DNA from: Pseudomonas silvicola
GTDB lineage: Bacteria; Pseudomonadota; Gammaproteobacteria; Pseudomonadales; Pseudomonadaceae
Assembly: GCF_026651855.1 (NCBI RefSeq)
Contig: NZ_CP093280.1
Location: 7,028,501-7,092,500, forward strand
Reading direction: 5' to 3'
DNA length: 64,000 bases
In this document: in pieces, positions 1-7,883 of the stretch
Numbering within the stretch: position 1 is the first letter of the stretch
Layout: each line of letters begins with the position of its first letter
Translations under genes and position numbers: made by a program
Notes under the pieces: model-generated
What the model was told of the DNA's origin: nothing
The model's database searches: none
The model's input: the letters and a program-made list of their open reading frames with translations, nothing else

Positions 1-538
1 TGGCACGGGCCTGGACATGTCCAGCGTGTTCCCGCGGCTGCTGTCGCGGGTGCAGGCCACCTTGCTGATCGGCGTGATGTCGATTGCCTTCATCTTCATC
101 GGCCGCTTCGCCTTCAACCTGGTGCAGAGCGTGTCGACCTTCGTGGTGCTGATCATTACCTGCACTACGCCCTGGATGGTGATCATGCTGATTGGCCTGC
201 TGACCCGGCGCGGCTGGTATTGCCCTGATGACCTGCAAGTGTTCACCCGGGGTGAACAGGGCGGGCGCTACTGGTTTCACCACGGCTGGAACTGGCGCGG
301 CCTTGGAGCCTGGATTCCCAGCGCGCTGGTGGGCCTGTGTTTCGTCAACCTGCCGGGGCAGTTCGTCGGCCCGCTGGGCAACCTGGCCGGCGGTATCGAC
401 ATCAGCCTGCCGGTTACCCTGGGGTTGGCGGCAGTGCTGTACCTGGCGCTGCTCAAGCTGGTCCCGGAACCGGCCGCGGTCTACGGCCCGAACGGTGCGC
501 GCGGTAAAACCGCAGTGCCCAGCGGCGCCACCGCCTGA
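1..538 (+). CDS. NCS1-family cytosine/purine-type permease, C-terminal part (5' cut by window edge)
   Basis: An open frame enters from the window edge and covers about 179 codons of the C-terminal half of an inner-membrane permease. Several hydrophobic helices are visible. The pattern around YGTGLDMSSVFPR and the late NWRGLGAWIPSALVG stretch resembles NCS1 (Transp_cyt_pur) transporters, which import nucleobases or related compounds. The whole segment recurs at 1194-1731 with no difference seen, as the tail of a chimeric gene. It is therefore unclear whether what lies upstream is the full NCS1 gene or another repeat copy. The next gene starts 59 bp downstream, suggesting co-transcription. The substrate is unknown. 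Confidence 0.75.
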   Translation, partial: GTGLDMSSVFPRLLSRVQATLLIGVMSIAFIFIGRFAFNLVQSVSTFVVLIITCTTPWMVIMLIGLLTRRGWYCPDDLQVFTRGEQGGRYWFHHGWNWRGLGAWIPSALVGLCFVNLPGQFVGPLGNLAGGIDISLPVTLGLAAVLYLALLKLVPEPAAVYGPNGARGKTAVPSGATA

Positions 539-597
539 CCGTTTTGCCCGCGTATACGCAGCACCCCCAATAAGAAACAAACCTGGAGAGATTTCCC

Positions 598-1731
598 ATG
601 GCTTTGGATATTTTCGTCGTCGCGATCTACGCGGCAGGCATGCTGCTGCTCGGCTGGTACGGCATGCGCAAGGCAAAAACCCATGAAGATTACCTGGTGG
701 CGGGCCGCAACCTGGGCCCGTCGCTCTACATGGGTACCATGGCCGCCACCGTCCTGGGTGGCGCGTCGACCGTCGGCACCGTGCGCCTGGGCTACGTGCA
801 CGGCATTTCCGGCTTCTGGCTGTGCGCAGCCCTGGGCCTGGGCATCGTCGCACTCAACCTGTTCCTGGCCAAGCCGCTGCTGAAGCTGAAGATCTTCACC
901 GTGACCCAGGTCCTGGAAAAACGCTACAACCCCATGGCCCGCCAGGCCAGCGCGGTGATCATGCTGGCCTACGCGCTGATGATTGGCGTGACGTCCATCC
1001 TGGCGATCGGTACGGTGCTGCAGGTGCTGTTCGGCCTGGCCACGGCAACTATCGTCGCCACCCAGGCGCCGGACTACATCGCCAACAACAACTACGTGGG
1101 CGGCCTGCTGGCCGTATCGCCAGGCTGGTTCTTCCTGCCGGTGTGCCTGTTGGCGGTGATCGGCGGCATGTCCACCGGCACCACTGCGCTGTATGGCACG
1201 GGCCTGGACATGTCCAGCGTGTTCCCGCGGCTGCTGTCGCGGGTGCAGGCCACCTTGCTGATCGGCGTGATGTCGATTGCCTTCATCTTCATCGGCCGCT
1301 TCGCCTTCAACCTGGTGCAGAGCGTGTCGACCTTCGTGGTGCTGATCATTACCTGCACTACGCCCTGGATGGTGATCATGCTGATTGGCCTGCTGACCCG
1401 GCGCGGCTGGTATTGCCCTGATGACCTGCAAGTGTTCACCCGGGGTGAACAGGGCGGGCGCTACTGGTTTCACCACGGCTGGAACTGGCGCGGCCTTGGA
1501 GCCTGGATTCCCAGCGCGCTGGTGGGCCTGTGTTTCGTCAACCTGCCGGGGCAGTTCGTCGGCCCGCTGGGCAACCTGGCCGGCGGTATCGACATCAGCC
1601 TGCCGGTTACCCTGGGGTTGGCGGCAGTGCTGTACCTGGCGCTGCTCAAGCTGGTCCCGGAACCGGCCGCGGTCTACGGCCCGAACGGTGCGCGCGGTAA
1701 AACCGCAGTGCCCAGCGGCGCCACCGCCTGA
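598..1731 (+). CDS. Chimeric transporter: SSS symporter N-terminus fused in frame to NCS1 permease C-terminus
   Basis: This 377-residue protein begins with about 147 residues identical to the intact sodium:solute symporter downstream. It then switches in frame, after QVLFGL, to an NCS1-permease C-terminal part starting ATATIVATQ. The fusion is a product of the 1193-bp tandem duplication. Both parent families share the LeuT fold, but the chimera lacks the middle helices of each parent, so transport activity is doubtful. It has the same ribosome-binding context as the intact gene (GGAG before ATG), so it should be translated. I treat it as an accidental fusion that may burden the membrane, unless it proves to be an assembly artefact. 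Confidence 0.8.
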   Translation: MALDIFVVAIYAAGMLLLGWYGMRKAKTHEDYLVAGRNLGPSLYMGTMAATVLGGASTVGTVRLGYVHGISGFWLCAALGLGIVALNLFLAKPLLKLKIFTVTQVLEKRYNPMARQASAVIMLAYALMIGVTSILAIGTVLQVLFGLATATIVATQAPDYIANNNYVGGLLAVSPGWFFLPVCLLAVIGGMSTGTTALYGTGLDMSSVFPRLLSRVQATLLIGVMSIAFIFIGRFAFNLVQSVSTFVVLIITCTTPWMVIMLIGLLTRRGWYCPDDLQVFTRGEQGGRYWFHHGWNWRGLGAWIPSALVGLCFVNLPGQFVGPLGNLAGGIDISLPVTLGLAAVLYLALLKLVPEPAAVYGPNGARGKTAVPSGATA

Positions 1732-1790
1732 CCGTTTTGCCCGCGTATACGCAGCACCCCCAATAAGAAACAAACCTGGAGAGATTTCCC

Positions 1791-3170
1791 ATGGCTTTGG
1801 ATATTTTCGTCGTCGCGATCTACGCGGCAGGCATGCTGCTGCTCGGCTGGTACGGCATGCGCAAGGCAAAAACCCATGAAGATTACCTGGTGGCGGGCCG
1901 CAACCTGGGCCCGTCGCTCTACATGGGTACCATGGCCGCCACCGTCCTGGGTGGCGCGTCGACCGTCGGCACCGTGCGCCTGGGCTACGTGCACGGCATT
2001 TCCGGCTTCTGGCTGTGCGCAGCCCTGGGCCTGGGCATCGTCGCACTCAACCTGTTCCTGGCCAAGCCGCTGCTGAAGCTGAAGATCTTCACCGTGACCC
2101 AGGTCCTGGAAAAACGCTACAACCCCATGGCCCGCCAGGCCAGCGCGGTGATCATGCTGGCCTACGCGCTGATGATTGGCGTGACGTCCATCCTGGCGAT
2201 CGGTACGGTGCTGCAGGTGCTGTTCGGCCTGCCGTTCTGGCTGTCGGTGGTATTGGGCGGCGGCGTGGTGGTGGTGTACTCGACCATCGGTGGCATGTGG
2301 TCGCTGACCCTGACCGACATCGTCCAGTTCGTGATCAAGACAGTCGGCCTGATGTTCATCCTGTTGCCCATCTGCCTGTACCGGGTGGGGGGCTGGGATG
2401 AACTGGTGGCCAAGTTGCCGGCGTCGAGCTTCAGCTTCACCAGCATCGGCTGGGACACCATCATCACCTATTTCATGATCTACTTTTTCGGCATCCTCAT
2501 TGGCCAGGACATCTGGCAACGGGTGTTTACCGCCAAGAGCGAGAAGGTGGCGGTATACGCCGGTACCACCGCTGGCATCTACTGCATTTTCTACGGCCTG
2601 GCCTGCGCACTGATCGGCATGGCTGCCCATGTCCTGCTGCCGGACCTGGACAACGTCAACAACGCCTTCGCCGCCATCGTCAAGGCCAGCCTGCCTGACG
2701 GCTTGCGCGGCCTGGTAATTGCCGCTGCCCTGGCCGCCATGATGTCTACCGCCAGTGCCGGACTGCTCGCCGCCTCCACGGTACTGACCGAAGACTTGCT
2801 GCCCAGGTTGCGGGGCGGCAAGCAGTCGAGCCTGGGCATCAACCGTCTGTTTACCCTGCTGACCGGTGTGGCAGTGCTGGGCATCGCCCTGGTGGTCAAC
2901 GACGTGATCAGCGCCCTGACCCTGGCGTACAACCTGTTGGTGGGCGGCATGCTGATTCCGCTGATGGGGGCCATTTTCTGGAAACGTGCGACGACCTCGG
3001 GGGCAATTTGCAGCATGACGCTGGGGTTCATCACCGCCTTGGTGTTCATGTTCAAGGATGGTCTGGACGCCAATACGCCCATCTATTACAGCCTGGCGGT
3101 TGGGCTCGTGAGCTTTGTGGTTGTCAGCCTTTTGTCACGCCGCCCAGCAATCGTGGCAAAACTGGCATAA
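1791..3170 (+). CDS. Sodium:solute symporter (SSS/SLC5 family), intact
   Basis: A full-length 459-residue integral membrane protein with about 13 hydrophobic segments. Early hallmarks are the YLVAGRNLG loop and the GGASTVGT helix; later ones are STIGGMWSL and the AALAAMMSTASAGLLAAST helix, the usual SSS signature region. The family imports small metabolites with Na+ across the inner membrane. The substrate cannot be assigned. An NCS1 permease gene normally precedes it, which hints at a nitrogenous substrate, but this is inference. A GGAG motif lies just before the ATG. The first 147 codons are duplicated upstream in the chimeric gene. Confidence 0.88.
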   Translation: MALDIFVVAIYAAGMLLLGWYGMRKAKTHEDYLVAGRNLGPSLYMGTMAATVLGGASTVGTVRLGYVHGISGFWLCAALGLGIVALNLFLAKPLLKLKIFTVTQVLEKRYNPMARQASAVIMLAYALMIGVTSILAIGTVLQVLFGLPFWLSVVLGGGVVVVYSTIGGMWSLTLTDIVQFVIKTVGLMFILLPICLYRVGGWDELVAKLPASSFSFTSIGWDTIITYFMIYFFGILIGQDIWQRVFTAKSEKVAVYAGTTAGIYCIFYGLACALIGMAAHVLLPDLDNVNNAFAAIVKASLPDGLRGLVIAAALAAMMSTASAGLLAASTVLTEDLLPRLRGGKQSSLGINRLFTLLTGVAVLGIALVVNDVISALTLAYNLLVGGMLIPLMGAIFWKRATTSGAICSMTLGFITALVFMFKDGLDANTPIYYSLAVGLVSFVVVSLLSRRPAIVAKLA

Positions 3171-3180
3171 GCTTTTGAAA

Positions 3181-3209
3181 AACAGCCGCGTCCTGTGGAG
3201 GCGGCTGTT
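3181..3209. terminator. Hairpin downstream of the symporter
   Basis: AACAGCCGC (3181-3189) pairs perfectly with GCGGCTGTT (3201-3209) across an 11-nt loop. It sits 10 bp after the symporter stop codon. No T-tract follows on the plus strand, so its strength as an intrinsic terminator is uncertain. Confidence 0.5.
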
Positions 3210-3293
3210 CATCAACAAGGATTGACCGCTGTTGTCGTGACAGTGCCGCAAACGAATTGCCGAACTAAGCTTTACTCGCGTTCGAGGGCTGCC

Positions 3294-3521
3294 ATGAACA
3301 GAACAGATATCCAACTGCAGATTCACAGTACTATCCAGCGACAACTGGCCGCCCAGGCCAGCGAGGCCCCCTGCCTCGATCTGCTGGAACTGTTCGACCG
3401 CCTGGAGCGCGTGTTCCAGGTACACCTGGACCCCGCTCGCGTATTGCCCAGGGTCAGCACAATCAGTGACTTGAGCGGCATCATTCAGGAGATGACCCGC
3501 CATGACCGCGCTTCAGCCTAG
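3294..3521 (+). CDS. Acyl-carrier-protein-like small protein, Ser replaced by Cys
   Basis: A 75-residue acidic helical protein. The stretch CLDLLELFDRLERVF aligns by eye with the DSLDTVEL helix-II region of acyl carrier proteins. The residue in place of the phosphopantetheine-bearing Ser is Cys (APC-LDLLEL), so classical 4'-phosphopantetheine attachment is not expected. A second ACP-like gene follows 10 bp later with its ribosome site overlapping this stop codon, so the two are probably translated together. The role is unknown; the ACP relation is inference from pattern and length. Confidence 0.6.
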   Translation: MNRTDIQLQIHSTIQRQLAAQASEAPCLDLLELFDRLERVFQVHLDPARVLPRVSTISDLSGIIQEMTRHDRASA

Positions 3522-3531
3522 GAGCACGGCC

Positions 3532-3780
3532 ATGCCCCGGTTCGGTATTCGCAAGACCGTGCACAATTTCATCACTGATTACATCGGCGACGGTGATTTC
3601 GATGACGATGTCGCCCTCGAGTCCCTGGGGCTCGACAAGAGAGACATCATGGAACTGATTACCCGCCTGGAAGACGAGTACGGGTTGACCGCCTTCACCA
3701 GCGAGGAAGACAGGTTGCTGGAACAGGCAGTGACTGCCGATGACCTGTGGCGGTTTCTGCAGGCGATCGCCAGGCATTGA
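3532..3780 (+). CDS. Second acyl-carrier-protein-like small protein, Ser replaced
   Basis: An 82-residue acidic protein resembling acyl carrier proteins: LGLDKRDIMELITRLEDEYG matches the helix-II region in register, with Lys in place of the modified Ser. The start at 3532 is chosen over the upstream ATG at 3502 because AGGAG (3520-3524) lies 7 nt before it. That Shine-Dalgarno overlaps the stop of the preceding gene, indicating coupled translation. Two adjacent carrier-like proteins without the modifiable Ser suggest a structural or regulatory role, or divergence from an ancestral pair. No synthase or ligase lies beside them. Confidence 0.6.
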   Translation: MPRFGIRKTVHNFITDYIGDGDFDDDVALESLGLDKRDIMELITRLEDEYGLTAFTSEEDRLLEQAVTADDLWRFLQAIARH

Positions 3781-3838
3781 CGCAGTGGTACCAGGCTACG
3801 CTCGGGAGCAAGGCCCCGAGCGGGTCGGGCGGACCGGA

Positions 3839-3961
3839 TCAGCGGCGCGGCTGGCGGCGGTCGCGGTCTTCGGTGGGAATCGGAATCGGCTGCAGTGGCG
3901 GCGGGATCAGGCCCAAGGCAACACCGAGGTCGTGGAGCCAGTTGTACAGAGTGCGGTTCAT
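3839..3961 (-). CDS. Small conserved Pseudomonas protein (PA1414-like)
   Basis: A 40-residue protein (MNRTLYNWLHDLGVALGL...) with an amphipathic N-terminal helix, a proline-rich centre (PPPLQPIPIP) and an Arg-rich end. It resembles the short PA1414-type proteins found in pseudomonads; in P. aeruginosa that protein is linked to low-oxygen expression. An AAGGGGG ribosome site lies 4 nt before the ATG. No enzymatic function is suggested. Family assignment is from memory of the pattern and is moderate. Confidence 0.55.
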   Translation of the reverse strand: MNRTLYNWLHDLGVALGLIPPPLQPIPIPTEDRDRRQPRR

Positions 3962-4125
3962 AGAGCCCCCCTTAGGGTAAACCTGAGCGACGGGTCAATG
4001 TTTTCGCCGTCTCAAGCTGATCATAGTCCTGATTGCCATCATGCGCATCGGTCAAAGTGCGGCAAAAAGTCTCAGATGCCGTGAATTTAATCTTTCACCC
4101 GACGAATGCCCGGCCCCAGGCGCAT

Positions 4126-4530
4126 TTACACCGAACCACCAGCGATCTGTGCCTTGCTGGCGACCTCGTCGAAGGTCTCCGGCAACAATGCGTCGGCCTG
4201 CTCATCCAGTACCTGGCGCGGGTGTTCATGGCCTGGAATGCTGCTGTCCAGCAGGCTCAGCAAACTGGAACCGCGAGGCGTGAGCACGAAGTTCTCACCA
4301 TTACCGCCCTCGTCTTCCGGACGCGACGCAATGTAATCGCGCTCAAGCAGCAACTTTTCATATTCACCGGCCAAAGCCTTGAGGTGGTCCAGGTCGCCTG
4401 GTTGCTCACCTTGAGCGGCTTTCTGCGCCGCATGCTGTTCCGCGTAAGGCCGGGGGGTAAAACTGTGCCCAGCGCCGTTCTGCACTTCATGCAGCAAACG
4501 TTCGATCAAATCCCAGTTGTACGTAGTCAT
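4126..4530 (-). CDS. DUF2513-like small regulator-type protein
   Basis: A 134-residue soluble protein. It starts MTTYNWDLIERLLHEVQNG and contains HLKALAGEYEKLLLERDYI followed by FVLTPRGSSLLSLLD, a winged-helix-like arrangement similar to DUF2513 proteins, which are often annotated as putative transcriptional regulators. The start at 4530 is supported by GGAGG 8 nt upstream. The acidic C-terminal tail (about 35 residues) is not explained. It stands alone, divergent from the secreted small protein downstream. No target is known. Confidence 0.55.
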   Translation of the reverse strand: MTTYNWDLIERLLHEVQNGAGHSFTPRPYAEQHAAQKAAQGEQPGDLDHLKALAGEYEKLLLERDYIASRPEDEGGNGENFVLTPRGSSLLSLLDSSIPGHEHPRQVLDEQADALLPETFDEVASKAQIAGGSV

Positions 4531-4656
4531 CCTGAGCAACCTCCAACACCAAGTGATAAAAGGCCTACACAAGGTGTGACCCACGCGCCGCGCAGCCGTT
4601 CACGCTGAACTTGTGTCTGGTCGTGTGCTCCACCGGTTATCGGCAGAGGAGGTTGA

Positions 4657-4935
4657 ATGATGAAGACCTTGTTGAGCACCGTCGCCGTGGCGGCGCTGCT
4701 GGTCAGCGCGGCCAGCCAGGCGTGCACGCCCGAGGAAGCCACAGCCAAGCGCGAGCAACTGGCCCGCGAGGTGGCCAAGCTCACCCAGCAGAACCCGCAG
4801 AAGGCAAAGGAAATAAACGAGGAGTTGCAGCATATGCAACTGGGCACTGCCAGCAAGGACTTGCCAGACAAGTGCCAGTTGATCGACCAGCGGCTACAGG
4901 AGCTGGACCAGGCGGGCAAGAAAGCCCAGTCCTGA
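4657..4935 (+). CDS. Small secreted hypothetical protein
   Basis: A 92-residue protein with a clear Sec signal peptide (MMKTLLSTVAVAALLVSAASQA) and a mature part of about 70 residues rich in charged helix-forming residues. It has two cysteines (CTPEEA near the cleavage site and DKCQL near the end) that could form one disulfide. GAGGAGG lies just before the start; a second ATG immediately follows. The pattern suggests a periplasmic helical hairpin. No function is recognised. Confidence 0.6.
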   Translation: MMKTLLSTVAVAALLVSAASQACTPEEATAKREQLAREVAKLTQQNPQKAKEINEELQHMQLGTASKDLPDKCQLIDQRLQELDQAGKKAQS

Positions 4936-4953
4936 CCTGCCCAGGGAAAGCGC

Positions 4954-6291
4954 TTACTCCGCGGCAGGCGCTGGCTTGCGGCGCTTGAGCGGCGCCATGC
5001 CGTCGGCGCTCACCAGTTGCTCGGCCTTGGGCTTGTTGACCGTCTTGCGCTTGGTCGGGCCCTTGGCGGCGGTTTTCTTGTCGCCTTTCTTGGCGTCGGT
5101 CTTTTTCTTCTTCACGCCGACAGCTTTGCCGGAAGCCTTGACCTTCTTCGGCCCGGCGTAGGTGCCTTTGACTTCCTTGATCACCCGGCGCTCGAACTTC
5201 TGCTTCAGGTAGCGCTCGATGCTGGACATGAGGTTCCAGTCACCGTGGCAGATCAGCGAGATGGCCAGGCCTTCGTTACCGGCGCGGCCGGTACGGCCAA
5301 TTCGGTGCACGTACTCGTCGCCGCTGCGCGGCATGTCGAAGTTCACCACCAGGTCCAGGCCGTCCACGTCCAGGCCTCGGGCGGCGACGTCGGTGGCCAC
5401 CAGGATCTTCACCCCACCCTGCTTCAGGCGGTCGATGGCCAGCTTGCGGTCTTTCTGGTCCTTGTCGCCGTGCAGCACGAAGGCCTTGTAGTCCTGGGCC
5501 ACCAGGCGGCCGTAGATGCGGTCGGCCATGGCGCGGGTGTTGGTGAAGACAATGGCCTTCTGGTAGGTCTCGTTGGCCAGCAGCCAGTTGAGGATCTGTT
5601 CCTTGTGCACATTGTGGTCAGCGGTGACGATCTGCTGACGGGTGCCTTCGGCCAGTTGGCTGACGTTGTTGATCAGCAGGTGCTCGGGGTCTTTCAGCAC
5701 TTTGCCCATCATGTCGCGCAGGCCAGCGCCGCCAGTGGTGGCGGAGAACAGCAGGGTCTGTTCGCGGTGCTTGCACTCGTCGCTCAGGCGCGTGACGTCT
5801 TCGGCGAAGCCCATGTCCAGCATGCGGTCGGCTTCGTCCAGCACCATGACCTCGACCTTGCTCAGGTCCAGGTTGCCGGCGTTCAGGTGTTCCAGCAGGC
5901 GGCCCGGGGTGCCGATCAGGATGTCCGGCACTTTGCGCAGCATGGCGGCCTGCACCTTGAAATCCTCGCCACCAGTGATCAGGCCGGACTTGATGAAGGT
6001 GAACTGGGAAAAACGCTCCACTTCCTTCAAGGTCTGCTGGGCAAGCTCGCGGGTCGGCAGCAGGATGATGGCGCGAATATCGACGCGCACCTTGGCCGGG
6101 CCGATCAGGCGGTTGAGGATCGGCAGCACGAATGCCGCGGTCTTGCCGCTGCCGGTCTGCGCTGTCACCCGCAGGTCACGCCCTTGCACTGCCAGCGGGA
6201 TGGCCGCTACCTGCACCGGGGTAGGCTCGACAAAGTTCAGCTCGGCCACGGCTTTGAGCAGGCGTTCATGCAAGGCGAATTGGGAAAACAC
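4954..6291 (-). CDS. DEAD-box ATP-dependent RNA helicase
   Basis: A 445-residue DEAD-box helicase that unwinds RNA using ATP. In order it shows a Q motif (FVEPTPVQ), motif I AQTGSGKT, Ia PTRELA, Ib TPGR, II DEAD, III SAT, V ATDVAARGLD and VI HRIGRTGRAG, followed by a Lys-rich tail with repeated KK tracts typical of RNA-binding extensions. The GTG start at 6291 is preferred because GAGG precedes it by 8 nt and because family members begin with FSQFALHERLL. An in-frame ATG lies at 6315. It is transcribed divergently from the MscS-family gene. It resembles RhlE/RhlB-type helicases; the exact paralogue is unassigned. Confidence 0.88.
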   Translation of the reverse strand: MFSQFALHERLLKAVAELNFVEPTPVQVAAIPLAVQGRDLRVTAQTGSGKTAAFVLPILNRLIGPAKVRVDIRAIILLPTRELAQQTLKEVERFSQFTFIKSGLITGGEDFKVQAAMLRKVPDILIGTPGRLLEHLNAGNLDLSKVEVMVLDEADRMLDMGFAEDVTRLSDECKHREQTLLFSATTGGAGLRDMMGKVLKDPEHLLINNVSQLAEGTRQQIVTADHNVHKEQILNWLLANETYQKAIVFTNTRAMADRIYGRLVAQDYKAFVLHGDKDQKDRKLAIDRLKQGGVKILVATDVAARGLDVDGLDLVVNFDMPRSGDEYVHRIGRTGRAGNEGLAISLICHGDWNLMSSIERYLKQKFERRVIKEVKGTYAGPKKVKASGKAVGVKKKKTDAKKGDKKTAAKGPTKRKTVNKPKAEQLVSADGMAPLKRRKPAPAAE

Positions 6292-6454
6292 GGGTGTTAC
6301 CTCGGCGAAGTACATAAATTCAACTGCATAGCGTAACGGTTTGCGCGCCAATAAGCCGAATTTCTTTACGTGCGGTTACGTACTATTTGCCATTTTCACG
6401 TGGCGATGCGCTCTAATGGCCCGTTCATCACCCACTGAACATTGGCTGTAACCC

Positions 6455-7711
6455 ATGGATATTCAACATTTCTGGCTGCAGGTGCAGGGCCTCTGGAGCA
6501 CCCTGGACAACCACCCGCTGCTGCGCGCCGGCCTGGGCCTGGCCCTGCTCCTGGCCATCGCCCTGGTGCTGGGCCGCGTGGCACGCTTCCTGATCCTGCA
6601 CGGCGTCAAGCTGCTGGGGCGCCAACCCGCCCTGCACTGGCTCAATGACCTGTTGCACAACAAGGTTTTCCACCGCCTGGCCCAGACGGTGCCGTCGCTG
6701 GTGATCCAGTTCGGTCTCAACCTGGTGCCAGTGCTGAGTGACAAGGCCGCGCACTTCATCGGCAATGTCGCGCTGGCGGTCACCATCCTGTTCCTGACCC
6801 TGGCCATCGGCGCGCTGCTCAACGCCCTGCTGGACATCTACGCGCGCACCGAACACGCCCGCACGCGCTCCATCAAGGGCTACGTGCAATTGGCCAAGAT
6901 GGTGCTGTACATCTTCGCCGCCATCATCGTCGTCGCTACCTTGATAGACCGCTCGCCGCTGTTGCTGCTGTCGGGCCTGGGGGCCATGTCGGCGGTCATC
7001 CTGCTGGTGTACAAGGACACCTTGCTATCGTTCGTGGCCAGCGTGCAGTTGACCAGCAACGACATGCTGCGCGTGGGCGACTGGATCGAAATGCCCCAGG
7101 TGGGCGCCGACGGCGACGTGGTGGACATTACCCTGCACACGGTCAAGGTGCAGAATTTCGACAAGACCATCGTCAGCATTCCCACCTGGCGGTTGATGTC
7201 CGAGTCGTTCAAGAACTGGCGCGGCATGCAGCAGGCCGGCGGCCGACGCATCAAGCGCAGCCTGCACATCGACGCCAGCGGCGTGCGCTTCCTGAACGCC
7301 GACGAACAGCAGCGCCTCACCCAGGTGCGCCTGCTGACCGACTACGTGGGCCGCAAGCGGGCCGAGCTGCACAGCTGGAACGAAGCCCAGGGCGAAGTCG
7401 CCGACCTGGCCGCCAACCGCCGCAACCTGACCAACCTGGGCACCTTCCGGGCGTTCGCCCTGGCCTACCTGAAAAGCCACCCCGACATCCAGCCGAACAT
7501 GACCTGCATGGTGCGCCAGATGGAAACCGGCGCCCAGGGTGTGCCGCTGGAAATCTATTGCTTCACCCGCACCACGGTGTGGGCTGACTATGAGCGGATT
7601 CAGGGGGATATCTTCGATTACCTGCTGGCGGTGATGCCGGAGTTTGGCTTGAGCCTGTATCAGCAGCCTAGCGGGGCGGATTTTCGCCGGGGAATGCTCA
7701 CGGCGCGATAG
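6455..7711 (+). CDS. MscS-family mechanosensitive channel, YbdG-like
   Basis: A 418-residue inner-membrane protein with about five N-terminal hydrophobic segments. The TM3-like pore region is around SGLGAMSAVILLVYKDTLLSFVASVQL, followed by a cytoplasmic beta domain (GDWIEMPQVGADGDV, IPTWRLMSESFKNW). Length and these motifs fit the YbdG/MscM subgroup of MscS channels, which open on membrane tension during osmotic downshock. The 163-bp gap to the divergent helicase gene presumably holds both promoters. Confidence 0.85.
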   Translation: MDIQHFWLQVQGLWSTLDNHPLLRAGLGLALLLAIALVLGRVARFLILHGVKLLGRQPALHWLNDLLHNKVFHRLAQTVPSLVIQFGLNLVPVLSDKAAHFIGNVALAVTILFLTLAIGALLNALLDIYARTEHARTRSIKGYVQLAKMVLYIFAAIIVVATLIDRSPLLLLSGLGAMSAVILLVYKDTLLSFVASVQLTSNDMLRVGDWIEMPQVGADGDVVDITLHTVKVQNFDKTIVSIPTWRLMSESFKNWRGMQQAGGRRIKRSLHIDASGVRFLNADEQQRLTQVRLLTDYVGRKRAELHSWNEAQGEVADLAANRRNLTNLGTFRAFALAYLKSHPDIQPNMTCMVRQMETGAQGVPLEIYCFTRTTVWADYERIQGDIFDYLLAVMPEFGLSLYQQPSGADFRRGMLTAR

Positions 7712-7732
7712 CCGCTGGCCCGGGCACCTGCA

Positions 7733-7748
7733 GCGGCCGTGAGGCCGC
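7733..7748. terminator. Small GC hairpin after the MscS-like gene
   Basis: GCGGCC pairs with GGCCGC across a GTGA tetraloop, 21 bp after the stop codon. No T-tract follows. The rest of the 172-bp gap up to the next operon is AT-richer (for example AGCGTTTTTTTCAAA near 7801) and probably contains the operon promoter. I could not place a convincing -35/-10 pair there. Confidence 0.35.
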
Positions 7749-7883
7749 CGCTACGCCTTCCGTATCACGCCCGCCCCGCTTTAGTGAATTTCACTACCCA
7801 AAGCGTTTTTTTCAAACTGCCCATCATTCATCCCGGCTTATAGCATTCACGCCCATCGATCTCACGACCATAGGCGTCAGACA

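Larger units (their letters stand above)
1..2231. repeat. Tandem duplication, period 1193 bp (NCS1 3' part plus SSS 5' part)
   Basis: Positions 1-1038 match 1194-2231 with no difference that I can see by eye. Each unit holds the 3' part of an NCS1 permease, a 59-bp spacer and the first roughly 147 codons of an SSS symporter. The match ends inside the shared TCGGCCTG (1031-1038 and 2224-2231). There the first copy continues into NCS1 sequence and the second into the rest of the symporter. The left end of the array lies outside the window, so more copies may exist. Confidence 0.93.

Noticed and set aside
598-1731. A genuine separate transporter paralogue
   Set aside because: Its halves match the neighbouring NCS1 and SSS genes with no difference seen, so it is a duplication product, not an independent gene.
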